A stretch of DNA of 64,000 bases from Bacillus sp. es.036 (GCF_002563635.1 NZ_PDIZ01000001.1:620001-684000), one strand, 5' to 3'; positions 41,482 to 50,486 are shown, counted from the first letter of the stretch. Translations and numbers: made by a program. The notes: a model not told the origin generated them from the sequence alone.

Positions 41482-42309
41482 TTGAAAAAATCAATTATTC
41501 TAGGTGTCACAGCGGCAGCAGCCCTGCTGGCAGCAAATCCATCAGCAAGTTCTGCAAGCGAAGGAAATCAATTCGCAAATGCGGAGGTAAAAGCTCAAAC
41601 TTTCCAGGTCAACAACATAAATGAACTTCAATCCATTCTTGACCGTTTTGAAAAACAATATAATATCTCAATTAACGACTCTATTAATTTAGATCAGCTT
41701 CTTCAAAAGGCAACTGAACAAGCCGAACAATCGCCTAAAGCAGAAGCACCAGTAGAAGAAAAGGCAGAAGCACCTGAAGCGAAAGCACCAGTAGAAGAAA
41801 AGACAGAAGCACCTGAAGCGAAAGCACCAGTAGAAGAAAAGGCAGCGCCTGCAGAAACTGAGGCAGTCCCTTCAGAGTCAAAGCAAGCTGAACAAGCCGA
41901 ACCTACAAAAGAAACAGAAGCTGAGACAGGCCTATCAGAATTTGAACAGCAAGTTGTGAACCTTACAAATGAAGAACGCGCAAAAGCTGGTCTACCTGCA
42001 CTTGAAGTAGATACTGAGCTTAGTAAAGTAGCACAGGCAAAATCTGAAGATATGAGAGACAATAACTACTTTGCCCACAACAGCCCGACTTACGGATCAC
42101 CATTTGATATGATGAATCAATTTGGTGTAGATTATCAATCAGCAGGTGAAAACATCGCAAAAGGGCAACAAACACCTGAAGAAGTAGTCAATGCATGGAT
42201 GAACAGTGAAGGTCACCGTAAAAACATTATGAATGGTAGCTTTACTCACATTGGTGTTGGCTATGTAGAAGAAGGCAACATTTGGACGCAGCAATTCATT
42301 GGTAAATAA
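41482..42309 (+). CDS. secreted CAP/SCP-domain protein with Glu-Ala-Pro repeats (YkwD-like)
   Basis: This 275-residue secreted protein has a signal peptide (KKSIILGVTAAAALLAANPSAS, cleavage near residue 26), a spacer of about 60 residues, an acidic repeat region (unit AEAPEAKAPVEEK) and a C-terminal CAP domain from about residue 150. CAP motifs NLTNEERAKAGLPAL, NNYFAHNSP, AGENIAKG and WMNSEGHRKNIM are complete. YkwD-type proteins are spore-coat or wall-associated in Bacillus; the activity is unknown. The start is a TTG following GGGAGG. A terminator follows at 42320. Confidence 0.93.
   Translation: MKKSIILGVTAAAALLAANPSASSASEGNQFANAEVKAQTFQVNNINELQSILDRFEKQYNISINDSINLDQLLQKATEQAEQSPKAEAPVEEKAEAPEAKAPVEEKTEAPEAKAPVEEKAAPAETEAVPSESKQAEQAEPTKETEAETGLSEFEQQVVNLTNEERAKAGLPALEVDTELSKVAQAKSEDMRDNNYFAHNSPTYGSPFDMMNQFGVDYQSAGENIAKGQQTPEEVVNAWMNSEGHRKNIMNGSFTHIGVGYVEEGNIWTQQFIGK
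41740..41841 (+). repeat. 39-bp tandem repeat inside the CAP protein gene
   Basis: Two near-identical 39-bp copies (41764-41802 and 41803-41841, differing at one base) follow a 24-bp partial copy (41740-41763). Each encodes 13 residues of the Glu/Ala/Pro spacer, so copy number may vary between strains. Confidence 0.85.
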
Positions 42310-42319
42310 CATGTAAATC

Positions 42320-42350
42320 GAGCCCATCCTGCTTAAGGATGGGCTTGTTT
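42320..42350 (+). terminator. terminator of the CAP protein gene
   Basis: AGCCCATCCT (42321-42330) pairs with AGGATGGGCT (42336-42345); the T tract is weak. Confidence 0.75.
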
Positions 42351-42495
42351 ACTGATGAAAGGTTGAGTTTTTTTATTTGGCTTTTTTCGTAGTTGCTGCT
42401 TTTAGGTAAGTGGTTCATTTCCGCTCCAATTCGCGAAGTGTGGTTTTTTATTCAATAATTGATTCAAATGCAACAATCTATTAGAAAAGATTCTT

Positions 42496-43182
42496 TTATT
42501 TTTGACGTTCTTGTTCGTTCTTCTTAATGATTTTACTAGCTTCGCGCTTACTCAGAGGTGCTAGAGAATCTTCTTCGATAAAATTCTCTACAGTACTAGG
42601 GGCTGTTTTTGAGTATTCTCTAAGAGCCCAACCGATCGCTTTTTGGATGAAAAACTCTTTTGATTCAGAATGAATAAGAATAGAACGTGTCAAGAGTGGC
42701 CAGTCTGTCTTTTCCTTATACGAAATCTGAAAAAGGATAGCGCTTCGATTTAGCCACATGTTTTCGCTTGTCATCCACTTTTCTGAAATAAAGTAGAGTT
42801 GATCTGGGTGTTGCTTAAAATATTTCCCCGCACTGTGAACCGCAAGACTATCAACTGTATCCCACCAAGATTTTGTGACAATTAGCTGTTCAATGAGAGC
42901 AATGGCGTCTTTCGGAAACTGTTTGACCCTGCTGAGTAAATCAAGTGCGGCGTTTTGGTATTCGCGTTCTGGTAATAACCATAGCTGCTCAACTAAATGC
43001 TGAACGACTTGGAAATCCGGCTCCCGCGTTTGGCCTAACGCGTTTATGACTGTTTTTCTTCTCTCTGGCGTTTTAACTCCGAGAAAAGGAAATTGATTTC
43101 GCATATACTTTTCCATCTTTACGGCTTGATCCTTATCTTGAAATGATTCGAGTTTTTCTTGTAGCTTTTCAACTGTAAGCAT
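42496..43182 (-). CDS. DNA alkylation repair protein (AlkD-like, HEAT-like fold)
   Basis: This 228-residue protein matches the AlkD family of DNA glycosylases made of HEAT-like helical repeats: MRNQFPFLGVKTPERRK, the tryptophan-rich SWWDTVDSLAVHSAGKYF, and IGWALREYSKTAP near the end. AlkD-type enzymes remove bulky or positively charged alkylated bases without flipping them. The ATG at 43182 follows AAAGGAGAG; an upstream extension to 43329 runs through a terminator hairpin and is rejected. Single gene. Confidence 0.9.
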   Translation of the reverse strand: MLTVEKLQEKLESFQDKDQAVKMEKYMRNQFPFLGVKTPERRKTVINALGQTREPDFQVVQHLVEQLWLLPEREYQNAALDLLSRVKQFPKDAIALIEQLIVTKSWWDTVDSLAVHSAGKYFKQHPDQLYFISEKWMTSENMWLNRSAILFQISYKEKTDWPLLTRSILIHSESKEFFIQKAIGWALREYSKTAPSTVENFIEEDSLAPLSKREASKIIKKNEQERQK

Positions 43183-43252
43183 TTGCTCTCTCCTTTCTAT
43201 AAGAAGTTTGTTCGTTGAAAGACGCTTCATTTCCTGTGTAAAAAGCCAAAAG

Positions 43253-43281
43253 AAAAAGCAGCGGCATTGCCGCTGCTTTTT
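43253..43281. terminator. terminator between RsbR paralogue 3 and the AlkD gene
   Basis: GCAGCGGC (43258-43265) pairs with GCCGCTGC (43269-43276) within A5/T5 flanks. It lies downstream of RsbR paralogue 3 on the minus strand. Confidence 0.88.
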
Positions 43282-43345
43282 CAAACTAAAATAAGGAGGT
43301 TTCCCGGGGGAGGGAAGGGATGCATTCATTTACTATACGTTGGAT

Positions 43346-43386
43346 TCCAGGAAAGCTTTCCGGGTTGAGGAGAAAGCTTTTCTGGA
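43346..43386. repeat. 41-base hairpin downstream of RsbR paralogue 3
   Basis: TCCAG-GAAAGCTTTC (43346-43360) pairs with 43372-43386 over 15 bp with one G-U, around an 11-base loop. There is no T run, so it is not a standard terminator. It may stabilise the mRNA 3' end or be a DNA site. Confidence 0.6.
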
Positions 43387-43478
43387 TTGACTTTAGTATA
43401 GCAGGCCTCATTTGAAAAATGAGCATTATGGGATAGTTTTGATAAGAATGACAGAATTGTGAACGAAGTGTAAGCAGA

Positions 43479-44324
43479 TTAAGTTGCTGGATTTGAAAGA
43501 ACAGCAAGGTCTGTTAATGCATTATGAAGACTCGATTTAATGGTTAGCTTATGAAGATCGATTCCTAACTGAACGGCTGAAATGGAGATCGATGGACTGA
43601 TGCCTGTTAAGGTAACCTGAACGCCCATAAGACTGAGTGCTTCTGTAATATCAAACAAGTGCTTGGCAACCATCGTATCCATTGTCACAACCCCTGATAA
43701 GTCAATGATCATGTGATTAAGCTGTAATTTGCGCGTGTGCTCGAGCGTTTTCTCCATGATGAGCGTTGCCCGGTACGTATCAATATTTCCAACAAGCGGA
43801 AGTATAGCCAGGTTTTTTATAATTGGAATAATTGGAGTTGATAGTTCTTCAAGGGTTGAGTCGTACTTGGTTTTAAGCTGTTGATTGCTTGTAATATAAG
43901 TACTACCATAACTATAAACAAATTGATCAAGGAGTGGATCGATTTTTCCAGGAAGTTTAATAACGTCCCGTGGCTTCATATTTAGCTCTTCAACAACGGG
44001 CTCAATGGCTTCCCAAATTGCCTCGCGAATGAGCGGTACCGTAACGATTAGCGAGATGATCATCTCATTTTCATCTTGAACGAGTTCACCAGATTCTTCT
44101 CCAAACTCTTCAATTGCAGTCATCGCATTCGTAGTGTTTTGCTGTAGGCTTTTACCAATCAATTTCACTAAATAAGTCGTATTCGTTAAAGATAATTTGG
44201 TTTCATTTGTAAAATCAGCTTCATCCAAATCATGACGCTGTCTTTCGTATGTACTCTGTGCAATCTCAGATGCCTGTTCAAGAATGTAGCTTCCTACTTT
44301 TTGAGTGGGTGTCTCAGCAGTCAC
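43479..44324 (-). CDS. RsbR-family stressosome protein, paralogue 3 (STAS domain)
   Basis: This 281-residue protein has a third type of helical N-terminal domain (GSYILEQASEIAQSTYERQ) and a C-terminal STAS domain with PLVGNIDTYRATLI and DLSGVVTMDTMVAKHLF. The Thr of IDT and the Ser of DLSG are kept, but the residue two before is Asn (GNIDT) where the other two have Thr. It starts with GTG after AAGGGAGG. A large inverted repeat (44360-44403) lies upstream and may be its control site. No RsbS/RsbT genes are adjacent. Confidence 0.9.
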   Translation of the reverse strand: MTAETPTQKVGSYILEQASEIAQSTYERQRHDLDEADFTNETKLSLTNTTYLVKLIGKSLQQNTTNAMTAIEEFGEESGELVQDENEMIISLIVTVPLIREAIWEAIEPVVEELNMKPRDVIKLPGKIDPLLDQFVYSYGSTYITSNQQLKTKYDSTLEELSTPIIPIIKNLAILPLVGNIDTYRATLIMEKTLEHTRKLQLNHMIIDLSGVVTMDTMVAKHLFDITEALSLMGVQVTLTGISPSISISAVQLGIDLHKLTIKSSLHNALTDLAVLSNPAT

Positions 44325-44359
44325 TTTATTGCCTCCCTTAAGATAGCTCTATAAACCTA

Positions 44360-44403
44360 ACGTGTTAACCTCAATATAACTCGAAATTGAACAGTTAACA
44401 CGT
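44360..44403. promoter_or_regulatory. inverted repeat upstream of RsbR paralogue 3
   Basis: ACGTGTTAAC (44360-44369) and GTTAACACGT (44394-44403) are perfect 10-bp arms. TCAAT (44371-44375) and ATTGA (44386-44390) extend the pairing. It lies about 40 bases upstream of the start codon and could be an operator. Confidence 0.6.
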
Positions 44404-44494
44404 GTAAGTAAAAGAGTTCTGTCATGTTTAAATCATACCATTTAAGTAGATTGTTTGTTTATTAAACGTTCATTCTGCTTTAGCAAAGTGCATT

Positions 44495-45523
44495 CTAGTT
44501 CAAAACAGGGGTGAATCGCTCGTGAAATGCTTTGTATTTACTAGAAATACTAGATGCAGATGTTCCGTATTTTTTAGCAAGGGCGCTTTGACTAATCGAT
44601 AAATCAAAGACTTTAGAGGCAAGATACTCAAGAGAAGCTGCAAAAATAGCAGGTTTTCTGACAGATGGCTGTTCTTCTTGAATATATTCCTTCCAGAAGT
44701 GAAGGATTTCTTGAACCTGCTCTTTTGAAAATTCATCACTAACGTGCTCAGTAAAAAGAGAAGCCACTTCTGCATCTTCTTTTCTAGACCAAATCATGTC
44801 AATCGAATCATCTGTTTCTTCTGAACCGTTACCATGCTTCACGATTTCACTAAGAATTTCTGGGAAGTCGCTTTGCATCATAGAGCGTACGTTGTTAGCG
44901 GCATCTTCAGTTGCTAATTTCTGTTCTACCAATTGCATGGCATCAGGGGCAATTTTAAGAAGTTCGATAAATGGCATCGCACCGTTTTTAACCGGAAGAA
45001 GAATACCAGCTAGGCTTTCTCCTTTTTCGAGAATCACTTCTTCATGCAATAAAATGCTGATTGGTTGATTTGAGCTAAGTTCTGTCACAACAGCTGTATT
45101 GCCCGATACTTCGTCCACTGTGTAAATGGACATATAAGCATCGCGCCAGTCGTTAACCGTTTCTTTCACTTTCTCAGTAGAGAAGGTGTGTGAATAGAGT
45201 TGTATGTACTCTTTTACGATGGTTTTATTCCACTGATTGACTGCCTGATGGAAAATCGCCCACGGGAAAACCCCATGCATATAAGCTTCTTCAAGGTTTT
45301 TAGGAATATCAAATCTAGTAAATAACTCATTTGCTAGAGAAACCATTTTCTGATCATGTTGGCTCATCGCGTATTCAACGAGCTGAGCTTGAACCGTGTA
45401 AAGTTCTTGTGTGTATAGCTGTTCTTCTAATTGATCCTGTGCACTTTCAGATGTCATACAGCATTTTTTATATTTTTTGCCGCTGCCACAAGGACAGGGA
45501 TCATTTCGTTTCGCTTTTTGCAA
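44495..45523 (-). CDS. SEC-C metal-binding motif protein with C-terminal HTH
   Basis: This 342-residue protein begins with a SEC-C zinc motif (NDPCPCGSGKKYKKCC) as found at the tail of SecA, followed by a long helical region of unknown type and a C-terminal HTH-like segment (SQSALAKKYGTSASSISSKYKAF). Such proteins are common in Bacilli with no assigned function; the HTH suggests DNA or RNA contact. The TTG at 45523 lies eight bases after AAGGAGG and is chosen over the frame start at 45556. No terminator is obvious downstream. Confidence 0.8.
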   Translation of the reverse strand: MQKAKRNDPCPCGSGKKYKKCCMTSESAQDQLEEQLYTQELYTVQAQLVEYAMSQHDQKMVSLANELFTRFDIPKNLEEAYMHGVFPWAIFHQAVNQWNKTIVKEYIQLYSHTFSTEKVKETVNDWRDAYMSIYTVDEVSGNTAVVTELSSNQPISILLHEEVILEKGESLAGILLPVKNGAMPFIELLKIAPDAMQLVEQKLATEDAANNVRSMMQSDFPEILSEIVKHGNGSEETDDSIDMIWSRKEDAEVASLFTEHVSDEFSKEQVQEILHFWKEYIQEEQPSVRKPAIFAASLEYLASKVFDLSISQSALAKKYGTSASSISSKYKAFHERFTPVLN

Positions 45524-45654
45524 TGTTGCTTCCTCCTTCAGGTCAAACTTATTCAAGAATAAGAGACGAATGATATTTTAGCATACATAGGGTTATAAGC
45601 ACAAAAAATAGATAAAAAGACCTACTTTTATTTGAGGTTTTCGAAAGACCATCA

Positions 45655-47307
45655 CTAAGAACCATTACTATTTTTAGGAAAACGTATGGTTACTTTTGTT
45701 CCAATTCCAACCTCACTTATAAAATCGATGGTTCCATGATGATTCTCGATAATTTTAAAGCTAGATAAAAGGCCAAGACCGGTGCCTTCTTCTTTGGTCG
45801 TATAGAAAGGTTCACCGAGCGTTTTAAGTTTATGTGCAGGTATTCCAACACCTTCATCCGTTAAAGTTACTTCGATCTCGGCATCTTTTACAGCTGTTAT
45901 TAAGCTGACGCAACCACCTTCAGGCATCGCTTCAATGGCATTTTTAATTAAATTGATGAAAACTTGTTTAAGCTGATTCTCCTCACCGTAAAGCGTGTCG
46001 TCTTCATCGGTGAAATCTTTCATAAACGTAATATTGTAAAGGCTTGCCTGCGTACTTAATAACTGCAATACGTAGGAAAGCAACTCGTTCACCTTGAAAT
46101 AAGTAGAATGAGAAGCTTGTGGTTTTGCTAACACGAGCAGGTCTTTAATGATGGCATCCATTCGATCGATTTCTGACAGCATAATTGAAAGAAACGGCGT
46201 TTTCTCTGCGAATGGTTTATCGTCGTTTAGCAACTGAATAAATCCTTTAACGGAAGTTAGCGGATTTCGTATTTCATGCGCTACGCTGGCAGCTAACTGA
46301 CCAACTGCCGATAATTTTTCTGTTTTGAGAAGAGCTTCTTCCGTTTTCTTTTTATCCGTAATATCCATGAAAGCGGCCATAATCCCATTAATTTGACCGT
46401 TCTCATCTTGAATAGGAGCTGTGGATAGAGCAGTGTAAACGATCGAACCGTCTTTTGTCATCCGCTGAACTTCCTTATTCACTATATGGCCATGTTCAAT
46501 GATTTCAGGTATCGTAATATCTTTTTCCCCTTGAGGGACAATTGGACTTTTCTTTCCAATTACTTCATCACTATGCCAGCCAAATATTTTTTCTGCTGCT
46601 GGGTTCCAAAGACGAATGTTAGCGTTCATATCCAGCGCGAGTGTTGCAATTGGCGAGGCACTTATAATAGCCTGAATCAATTGTTTTGCTTCCCATAGTT
46701 CTTTTACCGCTTGCTTTCGTTCGGTAATGTCGCGTGTTTGAATAATGGTCATAACTTTTTGATCAAAAGTGATTGGAATAAGGGTTGATTCGACGTCGAT
46801 TATTTCGTTATTCGAGCGCAATAGCTGATATTCAATCGTTTCAGGGATTTCATTTTCATTGGTATGGATGCTGTGCAAAATTTCTTTAATTTTCTTTTGA
46901 TCGTGTTGGTTTACGACTAACGATTCGCGATTTTGATAAAGGTCACTGAGTGAATGAACACCTGCCATGTTAAGACCAGTTTGATTTGTATAAGTAATCT
47001 CCCCATCTCGAAGTAAACAGATCGCATAGGGGGATGACTCAACAAGACGTCGGTATCGTTCTTCACTTTCTAGAAGTTGGCTTTCCATCTCCTTGTTTTT
47101 TTGGAGGAGATGCTTTAAGAGGAAATAGAGAAAAATACACGTTAATAAGATGAAAAACCAACCTTTATATAGTCCCATTTCTTTGTTTGTTATAAAATCA
47201 GTAGAAAAGCGATAAAGAATGGTATCTGAAAGCAAGATCCACATTGAGCCAAATAAAAAATAGCTGCCAATGATAATCCATGGAATTGATTTTGTTTTTA
47301 TATGCAA
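45655..47307 (-). CDS. membrane PAS sensor histidine kinase of the sporulation-kinase type
   Basis: This 550-residue kinase has two membrane helices (near residues 10-30 and 45-66), two PAS domains (near 80-190 and 205-320), a HisKA domain with His344 in VAHEIRNPLTSVKGFIQLL, and a HATPase domain (N box NLIKNAIEAM, G boxes DEGVGIP and GTGLGL). The H-box sequence is that of KinA-KinE, which phosphorylate Spo0F. No response regulator gene is adjacent, as usual for phosphorelay kinases. The TTG start lies nine bases after AAAGGA. Which Kin it corresponds to is not clear. Confidence 0.9.
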   Translation of the reverse strand: MHIKTKSIPWIIIGSYFLFGSMWILLSDTILYRFSTDFITNKEMGLYKGWFFILLTCIFLYFLLKHLLQKNKEMESQLLESEERYRRLVESSPYAICLLRDGEITYTNQTGLNMAGVHSLSDLYQNRESLVVNQHDQKKIKEILHSIHTNENEIPETIEYQLLRSNNEIIDVESTLIPITFDQKVMTIIQTRDITERKQAVKELWEAKQLIQAIISASPIATLALDMNANIRLWNPAAEKIFGWHSDEVIGKKSPIVPQGEKDITIPEIIEHGHIVNKEVQRMTKDGSIVYTALSTAPIQDENGQINGIMAAFMDITDKKKTEEALLKTEKLSAVGQLAASVAHEIRNPLTSVKGFIQLLNDDKPFAEKTPFLSIMLSEIDRMDAIIKDLLVLAKPQASHSTYFKVNELLSYVLQLLSTQASLYNITFMKDFTDEDDTLYGEENQLKQVFINLIKNAIEAMPEGGCVSLITAVKDAEIEVTLTDEGVGIPAHKLKTLGEPFYTTKEEGTGLGLLSSFKIIENHHGTIDFISEVGIGTKVTIRFPKNSNGS

Positions 47308-47559
47308 GAGTTTTTGTCCTTTCTCTCTATCATCTTGTATTTTACAAAGTTAATGGACGAATGCAAAGGAAACCTGAACAATGGAAAAATATTTAGGTAG
47401 AAAGTAATAAGAAAGAATGGTACATTTATAGCTAGGGTTAACGCAAAGTGACACGTTTAGCCATTTTTCAGCAATGATTGACCGTCGATCTTTATGATGA
47501 TGATGCGAATGGTCTATAAATAAAGAATGAAGATTTATATTGAAGGAGATAAAATTTCT

Positions 47560-48594
47560 ATGAATGAAGAACAAATGGAACCTCGAAGTCGATATAAACC
47601 TAAGAAAAAACGCCGTGGATTGCGCATTACACTCTTGCTTTTATTATTTATTATAGTTGGTATTGGTGGCTATGGAGGATATCTTTATTATAAAGTATCT
47701 AGCGTATCTGACCAATCCCTGATGGAACCAAATCGCGGAAATCAGTCCGACCTAAGAAACAGTGCAGTCGATATAGGTAAAGATCATTTTTCTGTATTAT
47801 TGTTAGGTGTAGACGATGAAGAAAATACATCGAATGGTCGAAGTGACTCGATGATGGTTGCTACATTTAATCAAGATGACAAATCAATGAAGCTTCTTAG
47901 TATACCGCGTGATTCGTACGTTGAAATTCCAGGTAGAGGTATGGACAAAATTACTCACGCTCATGCCTATGGGGGGATTGATTTAACGATTGATACAGTC
48001 GAAGGCTTACTTGGAATACCGATTGATGAGGTTGTCCGAGTGAATTTTGATGCTTTTAAAACCGTCATTGATGAGCTCGGCGGTATTGATGTGACAATTG
48101 ATTCACAGCTTGTCGCTGACCAACTGTACAAAGAGTCGAAAGGAAAAATCGATTTAGAAGTAGGGGAGCAGACCCTTAATGGTAAAGAGGCGCTTGCGTT
48201 TGCTAGAACACGTAAAGCCGACTCTGACTTAAAGCGCGGACAGCGTCAAATGGAAGTCATTACTGCTGCAATGGACAAGGTTAGCTCACTTTCTTCTATA
48301 CCGAAGTACGGTGATGTTGTCGATCGTATCGGAGAAAACCTTACAATGAGCTTTACTTTTAATGAAGCTATTGGCCTGTATCCGTTTATCTCAAAGATCG
48401 ATACAGTTGAAAAACTTCAGCTAACAGGAACGGATTTCCAACCAGCTGGAACCTACTATTTTAAGCTTGATGATCAGTCTTTAGCAACTGCTAAAACAGA
48501 GCTTAAATCTCACTTAAACCTTGAGGATCAAAATAATGATCCAAATGGAAATATGAACGCATTAGACGGTGAACAGGGTGAGACGACGCCTTAA
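47560..48594 (+). CDS. LCP (LytR-CpsA-Psr) family cell-wall ligase
   Basis: This 344-residue protein has one N-terminal membrane helix (LRITLLLLLFIIVGIGGYGGYLYY) after a basic head and an extracytoplasmic LCP domain: LLLGVDDE, GRSDSMMVATF, LSIPRDSYVEIPG, KITHAHAYGG and AFARTRKADSDLKRGQRQ. LCP proteins (TagT/U/V in Bacillus subtilis) transfer teichoic acids or related glycopolymers to peptidoglycan. The ATG at 47560 follows GAAGGAGA; an upstream ATG at 47527 lacks one. A terminator follows. Confidence 0.92.
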   Translation: MNEEQMEPRSRYKPKKKRRGLRITLLLLLFIIVGIGGYGGYLYYKVSSVSDQSLMEPNRGNQSDLRNSAVDIGKDHFSVLLLGVDDEENTSNGRSDSMMVATFNQDDKSMKLLSIPRDSYVEIPGRGMDKITHAHAYGGIDLTIDTVEGLLGIPIDEVVRVNFDAFKTVIDELGGIDVTIDSQLVADQLYKESKGKIDLEVGEQTLNGKEALAFARTRKADSDLKRGQRQMEVITAAMDKVSSLSSIPKYGDVVDRIGENLTMSFTFNEAIGLYPFISKIDTVEKLQLTGTDFQPAGTYYFKLDDQSLATAKTELKSHLNLEDQNNDPNGNMNALDGEQGETTP

Positions 48595-48613
48595 CATTAG
48601 ATGGAATGATAAG

Positions 48614-48644
48614 AAAAGGAGCAGACACAATGTCTGCTCCTTTT
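48614..48644 (+). terminator. terminator of the LCP gene
   Basis: AAAAGGAGCAGACA (48614-48627) pairs perfectly with 48631-48644 around CAA. Confidence 0.92.
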
Positions 48645-48716
48645 CATTATGAAGGACGATTACAGCGGAAGATTATAGGGAAAGGGTCTAAAGAATGTAA
48701 GAAAGGGGTTAACAAA

Positions 48717-49568
48717 ATGGGTGGATTATCATTTGTTAAAAAACTTGGAAAAGAAATCGGAGAGGATCGGGTTACGAGTCTTGCAGCTGAATTGGCCTAT
48801 TACTTTATGTTATCGATCTTTCCATTACTTATTCTCATTCTCTCGATTCTTCCTTACTTGTCAATTGACAAACAGGAAGCGGTGGATTTCCTTACAAAAT
48901 ATGCTCCTGGAGAGACAGGGAGCATCCTACAGGATAATGTTCTCTCCATCATTAGTGAGCCTCAGGGCGGCTTATTAACCTTAGGTATACTTGGGACGAT
49001 CTGGTCAGCTTCAAACGGTATGATGGCGATGATGAGAGCGTTGAATCTTGCTTACGATGTGGAAGAAACAAGATCCTTTATTAAAGCAAGGCTTCTTTCT
49101 ATTTTGTTGACAATTGGACTTGTTCTTGTGTTTATTGTCACGCTTGTATTACCGGTTTTTGGAGACGTAATCATTGACGCAGTAACCTCATCACTAAATT
49201 TGCCGAGCTCGACCGAATTTTTGTTTCGTATTCTTCGTTGGGTAGTAGCTGTGGCAATCATGGCATGCATCCTTGCAGCTTTATATCGGTTTGCACCAAA
49301 TAAACATTTCCCATTTAAAGAGGTGATCATTGGAGCACTTGTAGCAACATTAGGCTGGCAGGTAATTTCGCTTGCATTTGCATTTTACGTTAGTAATTTC
49401 GGTAACTATTCTGCTACTTATGGAAGTCTTGGCGGTGTGATTATTTTAATGCTTTGGTTTTATTTAACCGGCATTATTCTTCTTGTAGGTGGAGAGGTTA
49501 ATGCACTACTTCATAAAAACAAGCGAAAAACACAGGTTTCAAGTGAGAAAGAGCAAATTGGTTTTTAA
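48717..49568 (+). CDS. YihY/BrkB family membrane protein
   Basis: This 283-residue protein has six membrane segments of the YihY (former RNase BN misannotation) family, with LAAELAYYFMLSIFPLLIL near the start, GTIWSASNGMMAMMRALN in the middle and GNYSATYGSLGGVIILMLWFYLTG near the end. Function is unknown; relatives are inner-membrane proteins possibly linked to transport. The ATG at 48717 is after AAAGGGG; the frame from 48606 crosses the preceding terminator and is not coding there. Its stop overlaps the convergent kinase gene by four bases. Confidence 0.9.
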   Translation: MGGLSFVKKLGKEIGEDRVTSLAAELAYYFMLSIFPLLILILSILPYLSIDKQEAVDFLTKYAPGETGSILQDNVLSIISEPQGGLLTLGILGTIWSASNGMMAMMRALNLAYDVEETRSFIKARLLSILLTIGLVLVFIVTLVLPVFGDVIIDAVTSSLNLPSSTEFLFRILRWVVAVAIMACILAALYRFAPNKHFPFKEVIIGALVATLGWQVISLAFAFYVSNFGNYSATYGSLGGVIILMLWFYLTGIILLVGGEVNALLHKNKRKTQVSSEKEQIGF

Positions 49569-50356
49569 ACCGGATGGAGCAAGGGCAATTTAATAGAAAG
49601 TGTTGTACCAAACGAAGGAGAACTTTTTACTTTTATCGTGCCTTTGTGGTTTTGAATAATTTGTTTACTAAGGAACAGGCCGAGGCCCGTTCCTTTTTCT
49701 TTTGTTGTGTAAAAGGGTTTGAAAATACGGCTCTGAGTCGATGCATCCATTCCAACGCCATTGTCACGTATAGAGATTGTCACCCTATTAAAATGCTGTC
49801 CTACTGTTAATGAAATCGTCCCATTGCTACGGTTCGTCATGCGAATAGCTTCGATACTGTTTTTCATCACATTTAGAAAAACTTGCTTGAACTGTCCGGG
49901 GTTAATCATCACTTCAATAGGAAGTTTGAACTGTTGTAGATTTGTGGTCAGGTCACACTTGCTTAACTTTGCCTGGCTATCAAAAAGTAGGAGGATATTT
50001 TTTAGGAAGGGGATAAGATCAATACGTTCAGATGTAACCTCTACAGGGCGTGCAAGTTGAAGAAACTCTTCAACTAGATCGGTCGTTCGTTGGATTTCTG
50101 TTAACAGTAGCTCAGCAATGTCGCTTTTTTGTAGTTTATCAAGGTCAGGTTTTATTAGCTGAAGGAAGCCTTTCATAATCGTAAGAGGATTTTTAATTTC
50201 ATGAGCAACGCCCGCAACAAGCGTGTTAACGTTGCTTAGTGCTTGATTTTCATAAGTTAACGCTTCTAATTGTTCAAGCAAGTGAGAATAGTCCTCTACT
50301 GATGGCAATACATTCTGTTTAGGCATTTCCTTAGCATTTAAATTAGACTGTTCCAA
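49565..50356 (-). CDS. soluble sensor histidine kinase of the sporulation-kinase type
   Basis: This 263-residue kinase has no membrane segment or PAS domain, only a short coiled coil (SHLLEQLEALTYENQAL), HisKA with His52 in GVAHEIKNPLTIMKGFLQLI, and a HATPase domain (NVMKNSIEAI, DNGVGM, GTGLGL). The H-box is like that of KinA-type kinases, so Spo0F is a likely target, though its minimal sensor part is unusual. The start is a TTG eight bases after AAGGGG. It converges on the YihY gene with a 4-base overlap and no terminator between them. Confidence 0.88.
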   Translation of the reverse strand: MEQSNLNAKEMPKQNVLPSVEDYSHLLEQLEALTYENQALSNVNTLVAGVAHEIKNPLTIMKGFLQLIKPDLDKLQKSDIAELLLTEIQRTTDLVEEFLQLARPVEVTSERIDLIPFLKNILLLFDSQAKLSKCDLTTNLQQFKLPIEVMINPGQFKQVFLNVMKNSIEAIRMTNRSNGTISLTVGQHFNRVTISIRDNGVGMDASTQSRIFKPFYTTKEKGTGLGLFLSKQIIQNHKGTIKVKSSPSFGTTLSIKLPLLHPV

Positions 50357-50486
50357 GTCCGTTACCCCTTTCGTTAACTTATCCTTAACGCATAGTTATA
50401 GAGTAACACCCATGAATTGCGAAGATTGAATGTTTGTAGGAAAGAATTAGAGTGTTTTTGAAGAATATTGTTTCATTTTGGTGTAA

